From the NCBI GenBank assembly GCA_009667805.1, contig CM019064.1:75452400-75516399 (forward strand): 64,000 nucleotides of DNA. The letters are read 5' to 3'. Position numbers and translations under genes: made by a program. Shown piece after piece: positions 44,368-55,177 of this stretch (position 1 is the stretch's first letter; the number at the start of each line of letters is the position of its first letter). The notes beneath the pieces were generated by a model, which saw only the letters and a list, made by a program, of their open reading frames with translations, did not search any database and was not told where the DNA came from. The DNA is from Leptobrachium leishanense (Eukaryota > Chordata > Amphibia > Anura > Megophryidae).

Positions 44368-44971
44368 AGGAACACTCTAACAAAAAAATCACCCCCCCCC
44401 CCGTTTTTAATCCTAACCTATCCCTATTCCCTTAATAGTTTTTTTTTTTTTTTTTTGTGTAACTAATACTTACCCTAAAATCCTCTTCTTTCCAGCGGCG
44501 TTTTTGTTTTTTTTTCATACTCACCTCCCTCCTCTTCCGCTCCCGTCCTTCTTCTTGCTTCTTGCCTTCTGGTTTACGTGAGAAGCGCTCATGCGCGCCT
44601 CTCACATAAGCCAGCCAATCGGCAGGCTTCCTCCCGGCTCCCTCTGAGGATTAGTGTTGCGCGCAAGAGGATGCGCGCAACACTAATCCTCAGAGGGAGC
44701 CGCCAGCTTCTGCGCTGAGTAGGAGATGTCATCGCGCTGAAAGCGCGATGACGTCTCCTACTCGGCAAAAGTCGGCAGAAGCGGGAAATATGATTCCCGC
44801 TCTGCTGACTGACAGCTGGGAGGGCGGAGTAAAGTTCTCTGCCTCTCTCAGCTGTTTTCAGCATTTTCAGCTGATCGGCTGAGCGGAGGGAGGGGGGACA
44901 GAGGGCAGGATACTCCGGGCATCATGACCACCTAAAATAGCTTAGGTGGTCATGTTGCCTAGAGTGTCCCT
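44368..44971. mobile_element. TTAA-flanked MITE with AGGGACACTCTA ends
   Basis: The left end AGGAACACTCTA follows TTAA (44364-44367). The right end TAGAGTGTCCCT precedes TTAA (44972-44975). Inside are two adjacent strong hairpins: TGAGGATTAGTGTTGCGCGC/GCGCGCAACACTAATCCTCA (about 44645-44694) and TAGGAGATGTCATCGCGC/GCGCGATGACGTCTCCTA (about 44720-44762). Confidence 0.8.
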
Positions 44972-44975
44972 TTAA

Positions 44976-45734
44976 GTATCTGAGTTATTAGAATCAAAAG
45001 AACTTTAGGATGATGGAGAATACCTAAAAATATCTTGGCAGAATGCCCCTGCCTACTAATATCCGCACTTAGATCTTCACCTTCATTACTAACTTGTAAC
45101 AAAGGTTTGCAAGTGTCTGGAGTTTTCAATAGAAAAAGCTATAGGTAAGCCGCTATAGGATGGTGTGATACAATTGTTGACAAGCCTGAAGTTATGGAGA
45201 AAATGTTAGAATCATTTCATTTAACTATCTCTACCTAAAGGTATAAATCTGTACAGCTTCAGATGACAAATGCCAACACCATCAATGCCTTCAAAATAGT
45301 TCTTGGATGACCAGTGTTTACTAAGGAATGTTAACTGTTAAATGTGTGCCAATAGGTTCTACTGAGGCTATAACGTTTTCCACAAACCATCCAGTGCATT
45401 CTTTATGTATTACTCTTCAATCATGTAATAGATCTCCGTTCCCCGACCCTGTCACATCTGTTAATGCCGCTCCCTTGCCGGGCCCCTGTTCTCTCACCAG
45501 CAGTCTTACGTGCCTTTCTCCAGCCCTTAGCCAAAGCTTAAGGACAGGTACACTGAAAACGCAGTGATAGCATTCCCAGAAATGAGGCAGCTCGCATATC
45601 TTGATGTTAGAATAGTCAGCCGAAATTGAGCCTTTAATGAATAACATATACAGTGCCAGGCGAGGCCCAGAGGCCAATGGAACATGTCACCCTGGCGTCT
45701 CACTGCCCTTCATCATCCATCCCTTGACATATTT
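44976..45734. other. Unassigned stretch
   Basis: No recognised element or coding sequence. Confidence 0.3.
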
Positions 45735-45930
45735 TTTTTTAAAGGATTTTACCAGGAAGGATACATTGAGATTTCTCTCGTTTTCACGTATGTCCTCGGT
45801 GGCGAGTATGTACTGTTAGGTGTCTTGCCCAAGGACACTTACTGGAGAGGTTGCTCGCTGGGAATGAACCCATGACTCCACAGGCTCTCTCCATGCAGAG
45901 CAGTGATGTTACCTCTACTCCATATTGCTG
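45735..45930 (+). repeat. L2-like tail repeat, copy 3
   Basis: GGATTTTACCAGGAAGGATA, GGTGTCTTGCCCAAGGACAC and GGGAATGAACCCATGACTCC. Closest to copy 1 at 7500. Confidence 0.7.
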
Positions 45931-46143
45931 CGACTGCTCAGAAATTACTGCCTAGTGTCTTGCTGTCTGTGACCTAATTAGACCAGGGACAGATAATGGG
46001 ATTAACTTTGGTCACCAAGAAATCTGCACAACATTCCAACAATAATAACCGGCAATTAGTGATAGGGAGAAAAAAGTCAACTTATCTTTGAGGTGAAATG
46101 CTGAGGAGGTTCCCTGGAGATGGCCCAATACTCCACACATAGA
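45931..46143. other. Unassigned spacer
   Basis: No recognised feature. Confidence 0.3.
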
Positions 46144-46218
46144 CAGGAAAAAAGAATTGGAAGACCTCAGCGTCTAGACTTATTCTAGACGCTGAGGTCT
46201 TCCAATTCTTTTTTCCTG
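46144..46218. repeat. Perfect 35-bp inverted repeat with a 5-nt loop
   Basis: Arms 46144-46178 and 46184-46218 are exact reverse complements (CAGGAAAAAAGAATTGGAAG on the outside, CTCAGCGTCTAGA at the apex) around the loop CTTAT. Confidence 0.97.
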
Positions 46219-46946
46219 ATAACATTCCAACAAACCAGAACAATGGTAGATCTTTAAGATAAACAGTGGATTCATATTTTACAGTATCTGATTATAGGGC
46301 AGTGTTTGCCAAACAAGACAGATAAACGAAGACCTCGCCAACCTTTAACAGATGGAAAAATATTCCAGAGAGGGGGAGTTGGAAAAGGTTAGTGACCCAC
46401 ACATTAGCAGATAGTAACAGAAAAACATAGACAATAAGATTAATAACAAAATAGTATTCATTTGAAGCACAGACAACACAAACACCCTGCGCCTAGAATT
46501 GTAGGTACAGGGTGACTTCAACATAGAAGAGGGCAGGGAAACAATATAAAACATTTGGCCCGCACCTCCCAAATGCATCTCTAAGTCATGTACCTCAAGT
46601 TCAAAGTGAGTCTCGTCACAATCGGTTTGCATGCCTTTTTCACAGTTAGGGTTGACAGAACTGCACTTCTTACCATTAGACACAGGGAAAGAGCACTGAG
46701 AAGGTGCTACTCTGTAACATGTAGAATTCATAATCTTCAAGAGGAAAATCAGTGTCCTAGTCAGGCAGGTGATCTGGGATTTCACTATGATTTCTTAGCT
46801 TCAGCATACGAATACTATATACTCTGCAGAGTTGCACTAGTGATGCATCACTCTTCAGCATGAATAAATGATATGTTTTAAGCTTTTTTTGTTCGTTTAA
46901 TTCCCCGTTCCTTATTGGAAAGCGTATCAGAAACTGTTGGTGATAT
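46219..46946. other. Unassigned stretch
   Basis: Short open frames without domain similarity. Possibly unique DNA. Confidence 0.3.
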
Positions 46947-46954
46947 ATATACAC

Positions 46955-48327
46955 CAGGGCCGGCCCAAGCCACTGTGCTGCCTGGAGTGATGGATGAATT
47001 GCTGCCCCCCCCAAAAAAAACACGTGACACGTCTGAGCATATCATACACCACAGCAACAAAACTCACAGTAATGTGCGGTGTGTATGAATGTATCACCCC
47101 TTTAAAAAGCTGCAACGGGCGCACACGGGGCTACAAAGCGCGATCCTCTTATGGAGGATCGTACTTTGTAGCGCTGAGCGCACTAACTGCGCTCAGTGAG
47201 GCGGCCAGACGGGCGTCAGAGATGAATGAACGTCCACTCTCATGGATATTCCTTCCGCTCTGAAAAACGCTTGTGTGACCGCAGCTTAAAAGTTTTTTTT
47301 TTTTTTTAAATAATGTTTTTTAACCTGTTCGGCGGCTGGTCAGCTTTTTCTGGCGGCATTCGGCAGTCTGTTCGAGCGAATCATCGGCTGCTTCCGAGCT
47401 TGTGGGTGAATTCGGTGGATCGACGGCTGCGTTCTGCGACTTGCGGCTGAGTTTGGGGGCAAATTTGTTTTTTATTTAGGGTGGGGCAAATCTTTCTTTT
47501 TGGATGGGCAGATTATTTTATTTCATGGGGATAAATAGGGGGAAGCACTTTTTAGGGGGTAGAAAAGGAGGGGCACTTTATTTGGGGGTAGAAAAGGGGG
47601 GCACTTTATCCAGGGAGTAGGTAAGGGGCACTTAATTTGGGTGGTAGATAAGGGGTCACTTTAATGGGGGTAGATAAGGGGGTGCATGTTATTCAGGGGG
47701 GCAGATGAACTTAGTCACCTTACCGGAGAGGTGACCCCTGGTCAGCGCCACCACCATCTTCGCCCATCTTCTTCCTGCGGGCCTGTGTCCTGCCTGGGGA
47801 GGATGCCACCACCGGTGTTCTTCTGGCACGAGGGAACTGCTCATATCAGGCGACTGGCGCACTTCCGGGAAGTTGCTCGATATGAGTGGTTCCCTCATGT
47901 GCCTGCCAGATCACCGGCCGGCGCGTCCTATGACATAATCAGAGGGGGCCGGCCCTCTGGCCGACACCCGCTGATTATGTCATAGGGCACGCTGCGTGAC
48001 CTTTGGTGGAGGGGGCTGACCGGATGTTACAGCCAGGTGCAGCAGCCATTGGAGCTGGGCTCAGGACTGCATCATGCCTGACTGAAAGGGACGGGCTCCG
48101 CCCTGTTTGAGTGAAGGGTCTGGCTCCGCCCCATTTGAGGGAAGGGTCGGGCTCCGCTCGAGTGAAGGTTGCGGGCGCAGCTCCGCTCGAGTGAGCCGGC
48201 CCGCTATGAGGGGTGGGCACAGCTTGGCTCCCCGCCGCGGCCCATGACAGGGCAGCAAAGTGCCGCCCCTGACGAAGGGCCGCCTGGCGCTGCTGCTCCA
48301 TCCTGCTCCATGGACAGGCCGGCCCTG
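46955..48327. mobile_element. hAT-like element with CAGGGCCGGC ends, TSD ATATACAC
   Basis: The ends CAGGGCCGGCCCAAGCC and GGACAGGCCGGCCCTG are inverted. Perfect 8-bp TSD ATATACAC at 46947-46954 and 48328-48335. 1.37 kb with no transposase. The interior is markedly GC-rich at its right half (47700-48300), with a degenerate G-rich array (47520-47700, GGGGTAGATAAGGGGCACTT) and a GGGTCGGGCTCCGCTCGAGT array (48080-48190). Confidence 0.93.
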
Positions 48328-48335
48328 ATATACAC

Positions 48336-48920
48336 GATGATAAATGTTTATTAATATGTGTCCAGGACTCATCCTTTATTAGGATTGGCTGGGAAATAAC
48401 ATTTCTGAAAACTACTCGAATACAGGAAGATGCCCAGGTCCTAACTTAGTTAACAGGCTTTACACACAAGTATATCCTCTATTAAGCTGCACATGACGCA
48501 GTGGGCTGAGCAGGATCACTCCACTTCAGTGCAATACAGCCTCAAGGGACACCTCACTGCAAGGAAATTCCTTGCGTAAATTGTTTTCTATATTAGTACA
48601 AATGACCCTTTTCATGTGACGCCGTAAGCGTGTGCCTGCTTGCTAATTCTTCTCCAAAATCCTGTGTTATCATAAGTATGCTGCACATGTAACTTCAAGC
48701 AGCTTACAGATAAATTACAGAAAAAACCTAGAACCACAACACTAAAAAATCACGAGTAGGAAGTAAAAGAAAAAGGTAAATGAGAAAGAAGCCCCCCGCT
48801 CTCCAAAAAAAACAAGGTGGCTCAATAAAATACTGGTGTGCCTGGTCCCCTTTTTCTTGGATTAAAATAACGGTGGTCATAATGAAAACTCCGGCATATG
48901 TGAGATGTGGATAATTCTTT
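48336..48920. other. Unassigned stretch
   Basis: No recognised feature. Confidence 0.3.
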
Positions 48921-49043
48921 GGGCTAGATTCTGAGCCAGGTATAAACAAAACCAGAACTGTTGTAAACTTCCCAGAGTCATTAATGTCTATGGAGTTGGA
49001 AAGTTTACAACAGCTTGTTTAGTTTACACCTGACTTCAAGCCC
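48921..49043. mobile_element. Small foldback MITE related to the 130-bp family
   Basis: GGGCTAGATTCTGAGCCAGG on the left, CTGACTTCAAGCCC on the right, with AACTGTTGTAAACTTCCCAG and GTTTACAACAG arms as in 49166-49295, but diverged ends. Confidence 0.65.
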
Positions 49044-49165
49044 TGTAATGAGAAATATACAGGTAAAATACCCCCCAACTGGGAGGCACAGTCTCTATTT
49101 GTGAGTTCAAAGCACTCTGTCTATTTTTTTTTAAAGATTTCATATCCTGTGTTTGGGCTGTGTAA

Positions 49166-49295
49166 GGGCCATATTACAAGGTTGGTGCTAACTTAACCAG
49201 AGCTGTTGTAAACTTCCCAGAGCCATTATAGCCTATGGAGGTTTTAAGTTTACAACAGCTCTGGTTAAGTTAGCACCAAGTATGTAATATGGCCC
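49166..49295. mobile_element. 130-bp GGGCCATATTA MITE, best copy, TSD TAA
   Basis: The ends are GGGCCATATTAC and GTAATATGGCCC. The arms pair over about 55 bp. TAA lies on both sides (49163-49165, 49296-49298). Confidence 0.92.
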
Positions 49296-50398
49296 TAAGT
49301 GTATAAGAGGTATGCAAGAAATATATATTGTTTTAATAAGTAAAATACCCAAAATCGGAGAATAGCCTGGTCTCTGACCACTTGTCCCACGACATTTACT
49401 AAAATGCATTTGACCCACACACACTGAAAAAGCTTTATTTTCAGGTATATCTTTCATTTTAACTGACAAAAAGTATATGATATTTAACATAATTAACGTA
49501 ATGATGCTCTAAAACCAAACCTGGCTACGATTTTACTATATGGATATCACGTTTTAGTGTGGGCTAATGGCCAGATCATGATTACTTGATTGGGGGGGGG
49601 GGGGCAGGAATCTTGTAGAGTTTCCACATTTATTTTTGAGGTACTTGACCCCAGGAGTAAAATATGTAAAGTATGGCAGCATTAGGAGTTAGAAACAATA
49701 TCAAACAGAGAGAGAAGGGACGGCAGGTTGAAAGTGAGTGAATAGCAACATGTGGAACCAAACTGCGACATCCAGAACAGTCACAGATTAACTAAAAATG
49801 CGCACAGCATCCTAATGAATACATCTGTAAAATTATATCTCTTCAATACTTTTATTAGTTCCAGAAATCCAGTTATTCCTGTCAAACTTATTTGATCCTC
49901 CTACGGTAGCGCAGAACAAACTTTGTCATAAATTATAAATGTGCCTGTTCAAAGACATGAAGGTCACCACATCAGCAAGTATGTAACCTAATTATTCCTA
50001 TTCAAGGTTACATGACTTTTTCTCAAAACATAAGAAGTGGCGGCAGACATCACATCATAGTTATTTGGTGGTTTTATCACAGGTTAGAAGCCACATAAGG
50101 AGCTTTTCTCCTATAAAAGGTATATTTGTGAATGGCCACAGGAGCTTTAAGGGTTGACGTGGGATCTGTTGGGCCGACGGAATTATAAAAGTCCTTGAAG
50201 ACTTCAGTAGGTCCTGGAACCCTCATCTAGACAATTAGGATAATTATCGGATGGCCCTTTACTCAAGGTTGCTCCAGGAATTATTCAGCTCTGCTGTGCT
50301 TAAACAGATGTTATTTTAGGTAGGAAAAAAACACAACGTTTCTAGGAGTAAAGTGATCCATTAATGCCGAGAGCTAAAATCATTTCTCTTGCATAATT
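49296..50398. other. Unassigned stretch with a candidate conserved block
   Basis: 49780-50040 is unique-looking, A/T-rich and rich in TAAT words (for example CACAGATTAACTAAAAATGC). Only a weak candidate for conserved non-coding DNA. A 12-base G-run lies near 49592. Confidence 0.2.
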
Positions 50399-50480
50399 TT
50401 AGAGGGACACTCTAGGCACCTTGACCACTTGACTAAATTTAAATGGTTATGGTGAGCTGAGTGTCCCCCCTCCTCTTCTT
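50399..50480. repeat. End fragment of the AGGGACACTCTA MITE family
   Basis: AGAGGGACACTCTAGGCACC matches the right end of 44368-44971 in reverse. The other end is not found. Confidence 0.55.
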
Positions 50481-51089
50481 CACTCTCCAGATTCTCCCTA
50501 TGGGCTGCGACAGTCTTTCTAAGCGTAGCGCATCCCCCACCCAGGAGCCTATCGAAAAGCTCCCACTGGACAACTTTCTGGGATTTCAATCTGTTTTGCA
50601 AAGCTGTGTGATACCTTCAACACAGAAGCATTTAGAAACAGCCAACTGGCAGGGCACGAGCTGACCAACTGTCAGGATCTGTAGAAGACCTCTACAAAAC
50701 TACCACTTGTTTGAGAGGCAAATTATAAAGTTCACAACTCTCTCATATAAGTGATATTGGCACCAGGCCGTATAAATAGGAATAATAGGTCTGTACCGCA
50801 GGAGGTAATGTTGGGCAATGGAGCATAGCTTACATTATGATTGTTATTCTTCTGGAAAGTGCTACACCAAACAGCAATGGCGGCGGGTTAGTAGATAAGT
50901 GGTAGATAATATGATGTAAGCGTAAGCAGAGGTCAATAGACTGGGGCAGAGAGAGAGAGAACGGCAAAGGTCGGTAGGCTGGCGGCAAGCTGGTTAGTCG
51001 AAAAAGAGGATCAAAGTTCGGAAGGCTGGCGGCAGACAGGATGGTCGAGGAGAATGCTAGGTGTGGCAACGAGTAATCAGTCAAACGAT
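50481..51089. other. Unassigned stretch
   Basis: No recognised element. Composition becomes more G-rich towards 51000. Confidence 0.3.
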
Positions 51090-52203
51090 TGTAGCGCTCA
51101 CTCCCGGAGGAGCCGCTGAAAATGAACCACGGGTCAGTCTCCCCGCACTAGGGAATAAATATACTCCAACACCGCTGTGAGTTTTTATCATTTAAATAGT
51201 TTACTAAAATAATAAGCAGATGTTGAGACACGGTATTCACAGATATTATTACAGTACTTTCGTATTGCGGTAAAACGCGTAGCGGAAAAAGAAACGAAAC
51301 ACGAGGCTTCGTATTTCGGAAGAATAAAATATTCGCAACCGAGCAGAAAAATATACAATTGCCCAATAGTTCGGAAAACAGAGACACGTAGCGAACCCCA
51401 AAATACAATCTCTTCGTATTACGATAAACGCGCAGCGGAAAAGAGAAAAATATGTATTCGGAACGTAACTTTAACTCCCGTTCCGATTCGTAACAAAATG
51501 AGTCCTGCACAGGTTTAAGTCCCGGAATATAAAAGGTGTGTATGTGTGTGTGGTACCCGGGTACTGTTCAACTGGCCAGTGAATTTACTTAAGGAATGTC
51601 TTCGACTAGTCAAGTTGGGGCCCTGTGGACTTTAAAGAGAAAACAGCAGTGTGTTCCTTAATTACATACGGCCTTGGAGGCCTCTCACCCATCCACCGGT
51701 TGCTGTAGGCTCCGCTGACCCAGGACGTCTCTCCGCTCGATTTTGACTGGGGATACTAGCGGCCGGATCCGTTGTCTGACTCTCTGTTGCTTGTCCACGA
51801 CTTGTCCCGCTCTCCGCCTGCTCTCCGTATCCGATCAGCTCGCGGCAACTCCTCACTCCAGGTCTTTGGCTTCTTTAATCTGCAGCAATCTCAGGAACTC
51901 AGAGGTCTCCTTCTCTTTAGGCCGAATGACCCGATAAGGAACTGACAGGTCTCTCTCTGGCTCTGGCCTAGGCCCTCTTGCGATGTCTTGCACTGCGTCT
52001 GCTCTCTCTCGTTCCCTCGCGCGCTCTGGCGCGTTCTCCACGAGGTTCGGGCAGTAAGCCTCCTATGTCCCACCCACTTCCTGTCCTTTTGCAAAGCACG
52101 CCGGGAAATGTAGTCCCAATGTCTCGTGTCTCTAATCGCGATTGTCTCCATCTTGTGGCCAAAAATAGGTACTACCGGCAGCAAGATTTAACACAGCGCT
52201 ACA
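51090..52203. mobile_element. Candidate LTR (TGTAGCGCT...AGCGCTACA)
   Basis: The perfect 9-bp inverted termini TGTAGCGCT and AGCGCTACA, TG...CA bounds and 1.1-kb length suggest an LTR. The interior has pyrimidine-rich stretches and no long coding frame. The flanks (ACGAT and GGATA) do not form a TSD, which lowers confidence. Confidence 0.4.
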
Positions 52204-52695
52204 GGATAATGGGGAGAAAAAAGCAGGAACAGTAGGGGAAGCTCGGTATAACAAACTAAACGAGCAATTACTCACTCCTCTGGAGATCCTTTTATGTTAT
52301 GGTGATGCCAGTTATCGAGATCAGATGTGTTGTGTCTGACCTCGTCATCATCAAGGGCCACGGTATGCACGCGACTTCGGGGAGGGGCCTCGGACCGGCT
52401 CATGCTCATCTCATTCTGGGACCAGAGATGACCGGGAGCAGACCGCCTTTCATTCCAAGTGGTTGCGGTGATGGAGTGCTCCAACCGATGATCAAGACCG
52501 GGGCTCCGTGACACCGGCTGATGCAAAAGAGGAACGTGAGGGTCCAGTGCTGTCATCGAACTGTCTGCGCACATTGGGGACAGAGGTGCTCAAGGCGGTA
52601 TAGTGGGCATCATGACACCAACAGAGTATCGAAGCAGCAGAAGGCTTCAGCCTGGAAGAGTGCCATCGGAGGCCTCGGCACAGGAATAGTGGAGA
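52204..52695. other. Unassigned stretch
   Basis: GC-richer than surroundings. No recognised domain in the short frames. It could be internal sequence of the LTR candidate to its left. Confidence 0.3.
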
Positions 52696-52703
52696 TTTTA
52701 AAC

Positions 52704-52844
52704 CAGGGATCTCAAACTCTAGCCCCCCAGATGTTGAACTACACCTCCCATGATCCTCTGGCCATTTATTGCAGTCAAATAATTCTGGGAAATGTAGGCA
52801 ATAATCACTGAGGGGAGGGGAGGGGATGGAGTTTGAGATCTCTG
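52704..52844. mobile_element. Small hAT MITE
   Basis: The ends CAGGGATCTCAAACTC and GAGTTTGAGATCTCTG have 8-bp flanks TTTTAAAC (52696-52703) and GTTTAAAC (52845-52852). The body includes CCCCCAGATGTTGAACTACA. Related to 13527-13661. Confidence 0.85.
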
Positions 52845-52852
52845 GTTTAAAC

Positions 52853-53490
52853 ACTCTCGCATGAAACCAGGTCAAAGAGAGATCACGTCCTCTCTCTGGT
52901 TTCAGCCGCCTGAGAGTATTCCTTTAAAATAGTAATCTCTGAGAACATGGAAATCATGAACTAAAGACTGAATCGTGAATAATTTATTCTGAATCTAATC
53001 TTCCTGTGATAAATTATTTTGCCTTAGTTCTGTCTTTTAAAATAATGTTACTGGTTTCCAGGAAACCTGTGCTAAATATCTTGCCTAGATATGGATACAA
53101 TGTATCACGGCTTGTACATGTGTGTTCAGATATACTGGTTTCAGACAGAGGTAGATATTAAGTAAGATGCAATATTAACCCCTTCGCTGCTGAGCTATAT
53201 TATCCACATGCACTGAGCTCATTTTGAACCATTTCTGCTCATCACTTTTAAAATCTATTTGAACTTTTACTGGGAGTCACAAATAAATTGTATATATTTG
53301 ACTCAAATTCAAAATATTTTACTACTATGTTATGACATGTTATGTCAGAAAGCCATCATAAATGTGAATAGACCATGTAAATTTATTTTATCATTCAGAT
53401 CATTGTGGTTATATAATATATATAATGCGGACTCTATATATATATACACATATATATATATATATATATATAGTACTAAAAAACTTGTTA
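52853..53490. other. TTAACCCC-type repeat start, TA microsatellite, otherwise unassigned
   Basis: 53176-53260 (TTAACCCCTTCGCTGCTGAG) matches the X2 module at 57735. A TATATA tract lies at 53436-53472. Confidence 0.5.
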
Positions 53491-53749
53491 GTGCATTTTA
53501 GAGATGTGCGTTACGTTTCGGTTCCGAATCAAAATTCGGACGAAAATTTGGAAGTGCTCCCGAAATACGAATCGGTTCTGTCCGAAACGGAACGAAAACT
53601 AATTGATTTGGACTGAAACGGAATGAAAAATGGAACGAAACCGAAATGGTATAAAACAAATCAATTTACTTTTTACGGATCAATTCGTTATACGGTTTCA
53701 CTTAGATTTGATTCCCCATAGACAAGTAATGGTTAATGTATTCAGATAA

Positions 53750-54320
53750 TGCCGGTACTACAATAAAAATACCAACCGGTACCAAAATAAAATACAGCCA
53801 GTATTACAATGAAAATAGCAGCCAGTAATAAAATACTAGCCAGTACCAAAATAATTACAGCCGGTACTACAATAAAAATAGCAGCCAGTAATAAAATACC
53901 AGCCGGTACTGCAATGTAAAAGGCAGCCAGTAATAAAATACCAGCTGGTACTACAATAAAAATACCAGCCAGTATCAAAATAAAATGCAGCTTTACTGTC
54001 TCTCCCATTGTACAGCGCCAAGGAAGTTATTGGCGCTTTATAAGTACTTGTAACTGTACAAAAAAATATACCAGCCGTTACCAAAATAAAACACAGCCGG
54101 TACTACAATGAAAATAGCAGCCAGTAATAAAATACCAGCCGGTACCAAAATAAAATACAGCCGGTACTACAACAAAAATAGCACCCAGCAATAAAATATC
54201 AGCCGGTACCAAAATAAAATACAGCCGGTACTACAACAAAAATAGCACCTAGCAATAAAATACCAGCCGGTACCAAAATAAAATACAGCCGGTACTTCAA
54301 TAAAAATACAAGCCATACAA
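53750..54320. repeat. Minisatellite with CAGCCGGTACTACAATAAAA units
   Basis: Units of about 60-65 bp built from ACCAGCCGGTACCAAAATAA, AAATACAGCCGGTACTAC and ATAGCAGCCAGTAATAAAAT. Interrupted at 54001-54068 by a foreign piece containing TTGTACAGCGCCAAGGAAG and TTGGCGCTTTATAA, which resembles the L2-like GCGCTGTACAA motif in reverse. Confidence 0.9.
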
Positions 54321-54559
54321 AATAATCCTGTACAAAATAATTTCCTGTTTTTATTAAATATTTATTCAACCATTTATTCTTTTAACTTGCAGCAAAAAGT
54401 CTCTTTATTTATAGATTTTTTTTAGTCATTTTTCAGGATTTTTTTTGTGAAATCTTTGGATTCCTAATTTATTTTAAAACTACGCTATTTTTCTTTGCCG
54501 AAAGCAGCGAGTTTTATTTCTTTCCTTTAGTCTGGCTGTGTTCGGCAGGGGCTGTCTAT

Positions 54560-54830
54560 GGTGCTGAAACCTATACAGTAACATGGATAGCAGCTCCGTG
54601 GGGCACGTAGCCCCGCAATCCATGGAGCTGCTATCCATGGTGCTTAAACATATTCAGTACCAAGGATAGCAGCTATTCTTGGTGCTGAAACCTATTCAGT
54701 ATTAAGGACAGCAGCCCTGCGGGTCCACGGAGCCCCACAGAGCTGCGATCCATGATGCTGAATAGCTTTCAACACCAAGAATAGCTGCTATCCTTGGTAC
54801 AGAACAGGTTTCAGCACCAAAGACAGGGGA
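54560..54830. repeat. Cluster of overlapping inverted repeats
   Basis: GCTGCTATCCATGGTGCT, GGATAGCAGCTATTCTTGG and CCAAGAATAGCTGCTATCC form several alternative hairpins inside the hAT. Confidence 0.75.
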
Positions 54831-55177
54831 ATTAGGCATCCTTTTTTTACCTTAATCTAAGGAATTTTAATTCATCCGTTTCACATTCCGAAATAACTAA
54901 TAAAAACAAAATACGAAATAAAAAAGAAATACAAAATAAAAATTAAATATGAAATAACTAATAAAAACTAAACATGAATGGTTCTGAAAAATAAATTACC
55001 AATAAAACCAAAATAACAGATCAACCCGAAATACGAATTACCGATCGTCCGAACTAACGAATCAATCTGAAATACGAATCACGGTAACATAACGAATGCA
55101 CCAAAACAAATTTTAAAATGGAACAAATTGATCCGAAACAAAACAAATTTTTTCTTGTGCACAAGTCTAGTGCATTT

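Larger units (their letters stand above)
53499..55169. mobile_element. hAT-like element, TAGAGATGTGC ends, TSD GTGCATTT
   Basis: The ends TAGAGATGTGCGTTACG and TTGTGCACAAGTCTA have a perfect 8-bp TSD GTGCATTT (53491-53498, 55170-55177). The subterminal regions are rich in TTCGGA/CCGAAA words. No transposase. Same terminal type as 4821-6022, and like it carries an internal minisatellite and foldbacks. Confidence 0.92.

Noticed and set aside
47686..48372. GC-rich frames that looked like a host exon or CpG island
   Set aside because: The region is inside a hAT element with a perfect 8-bp TSD, and frames on both strands overlap without domain similarity.
51090..52203. Definite solo LTR call
   Set aside because: The termini are good, but the flanking five bases do not match, so it is kept only as a low-confidence candidate.
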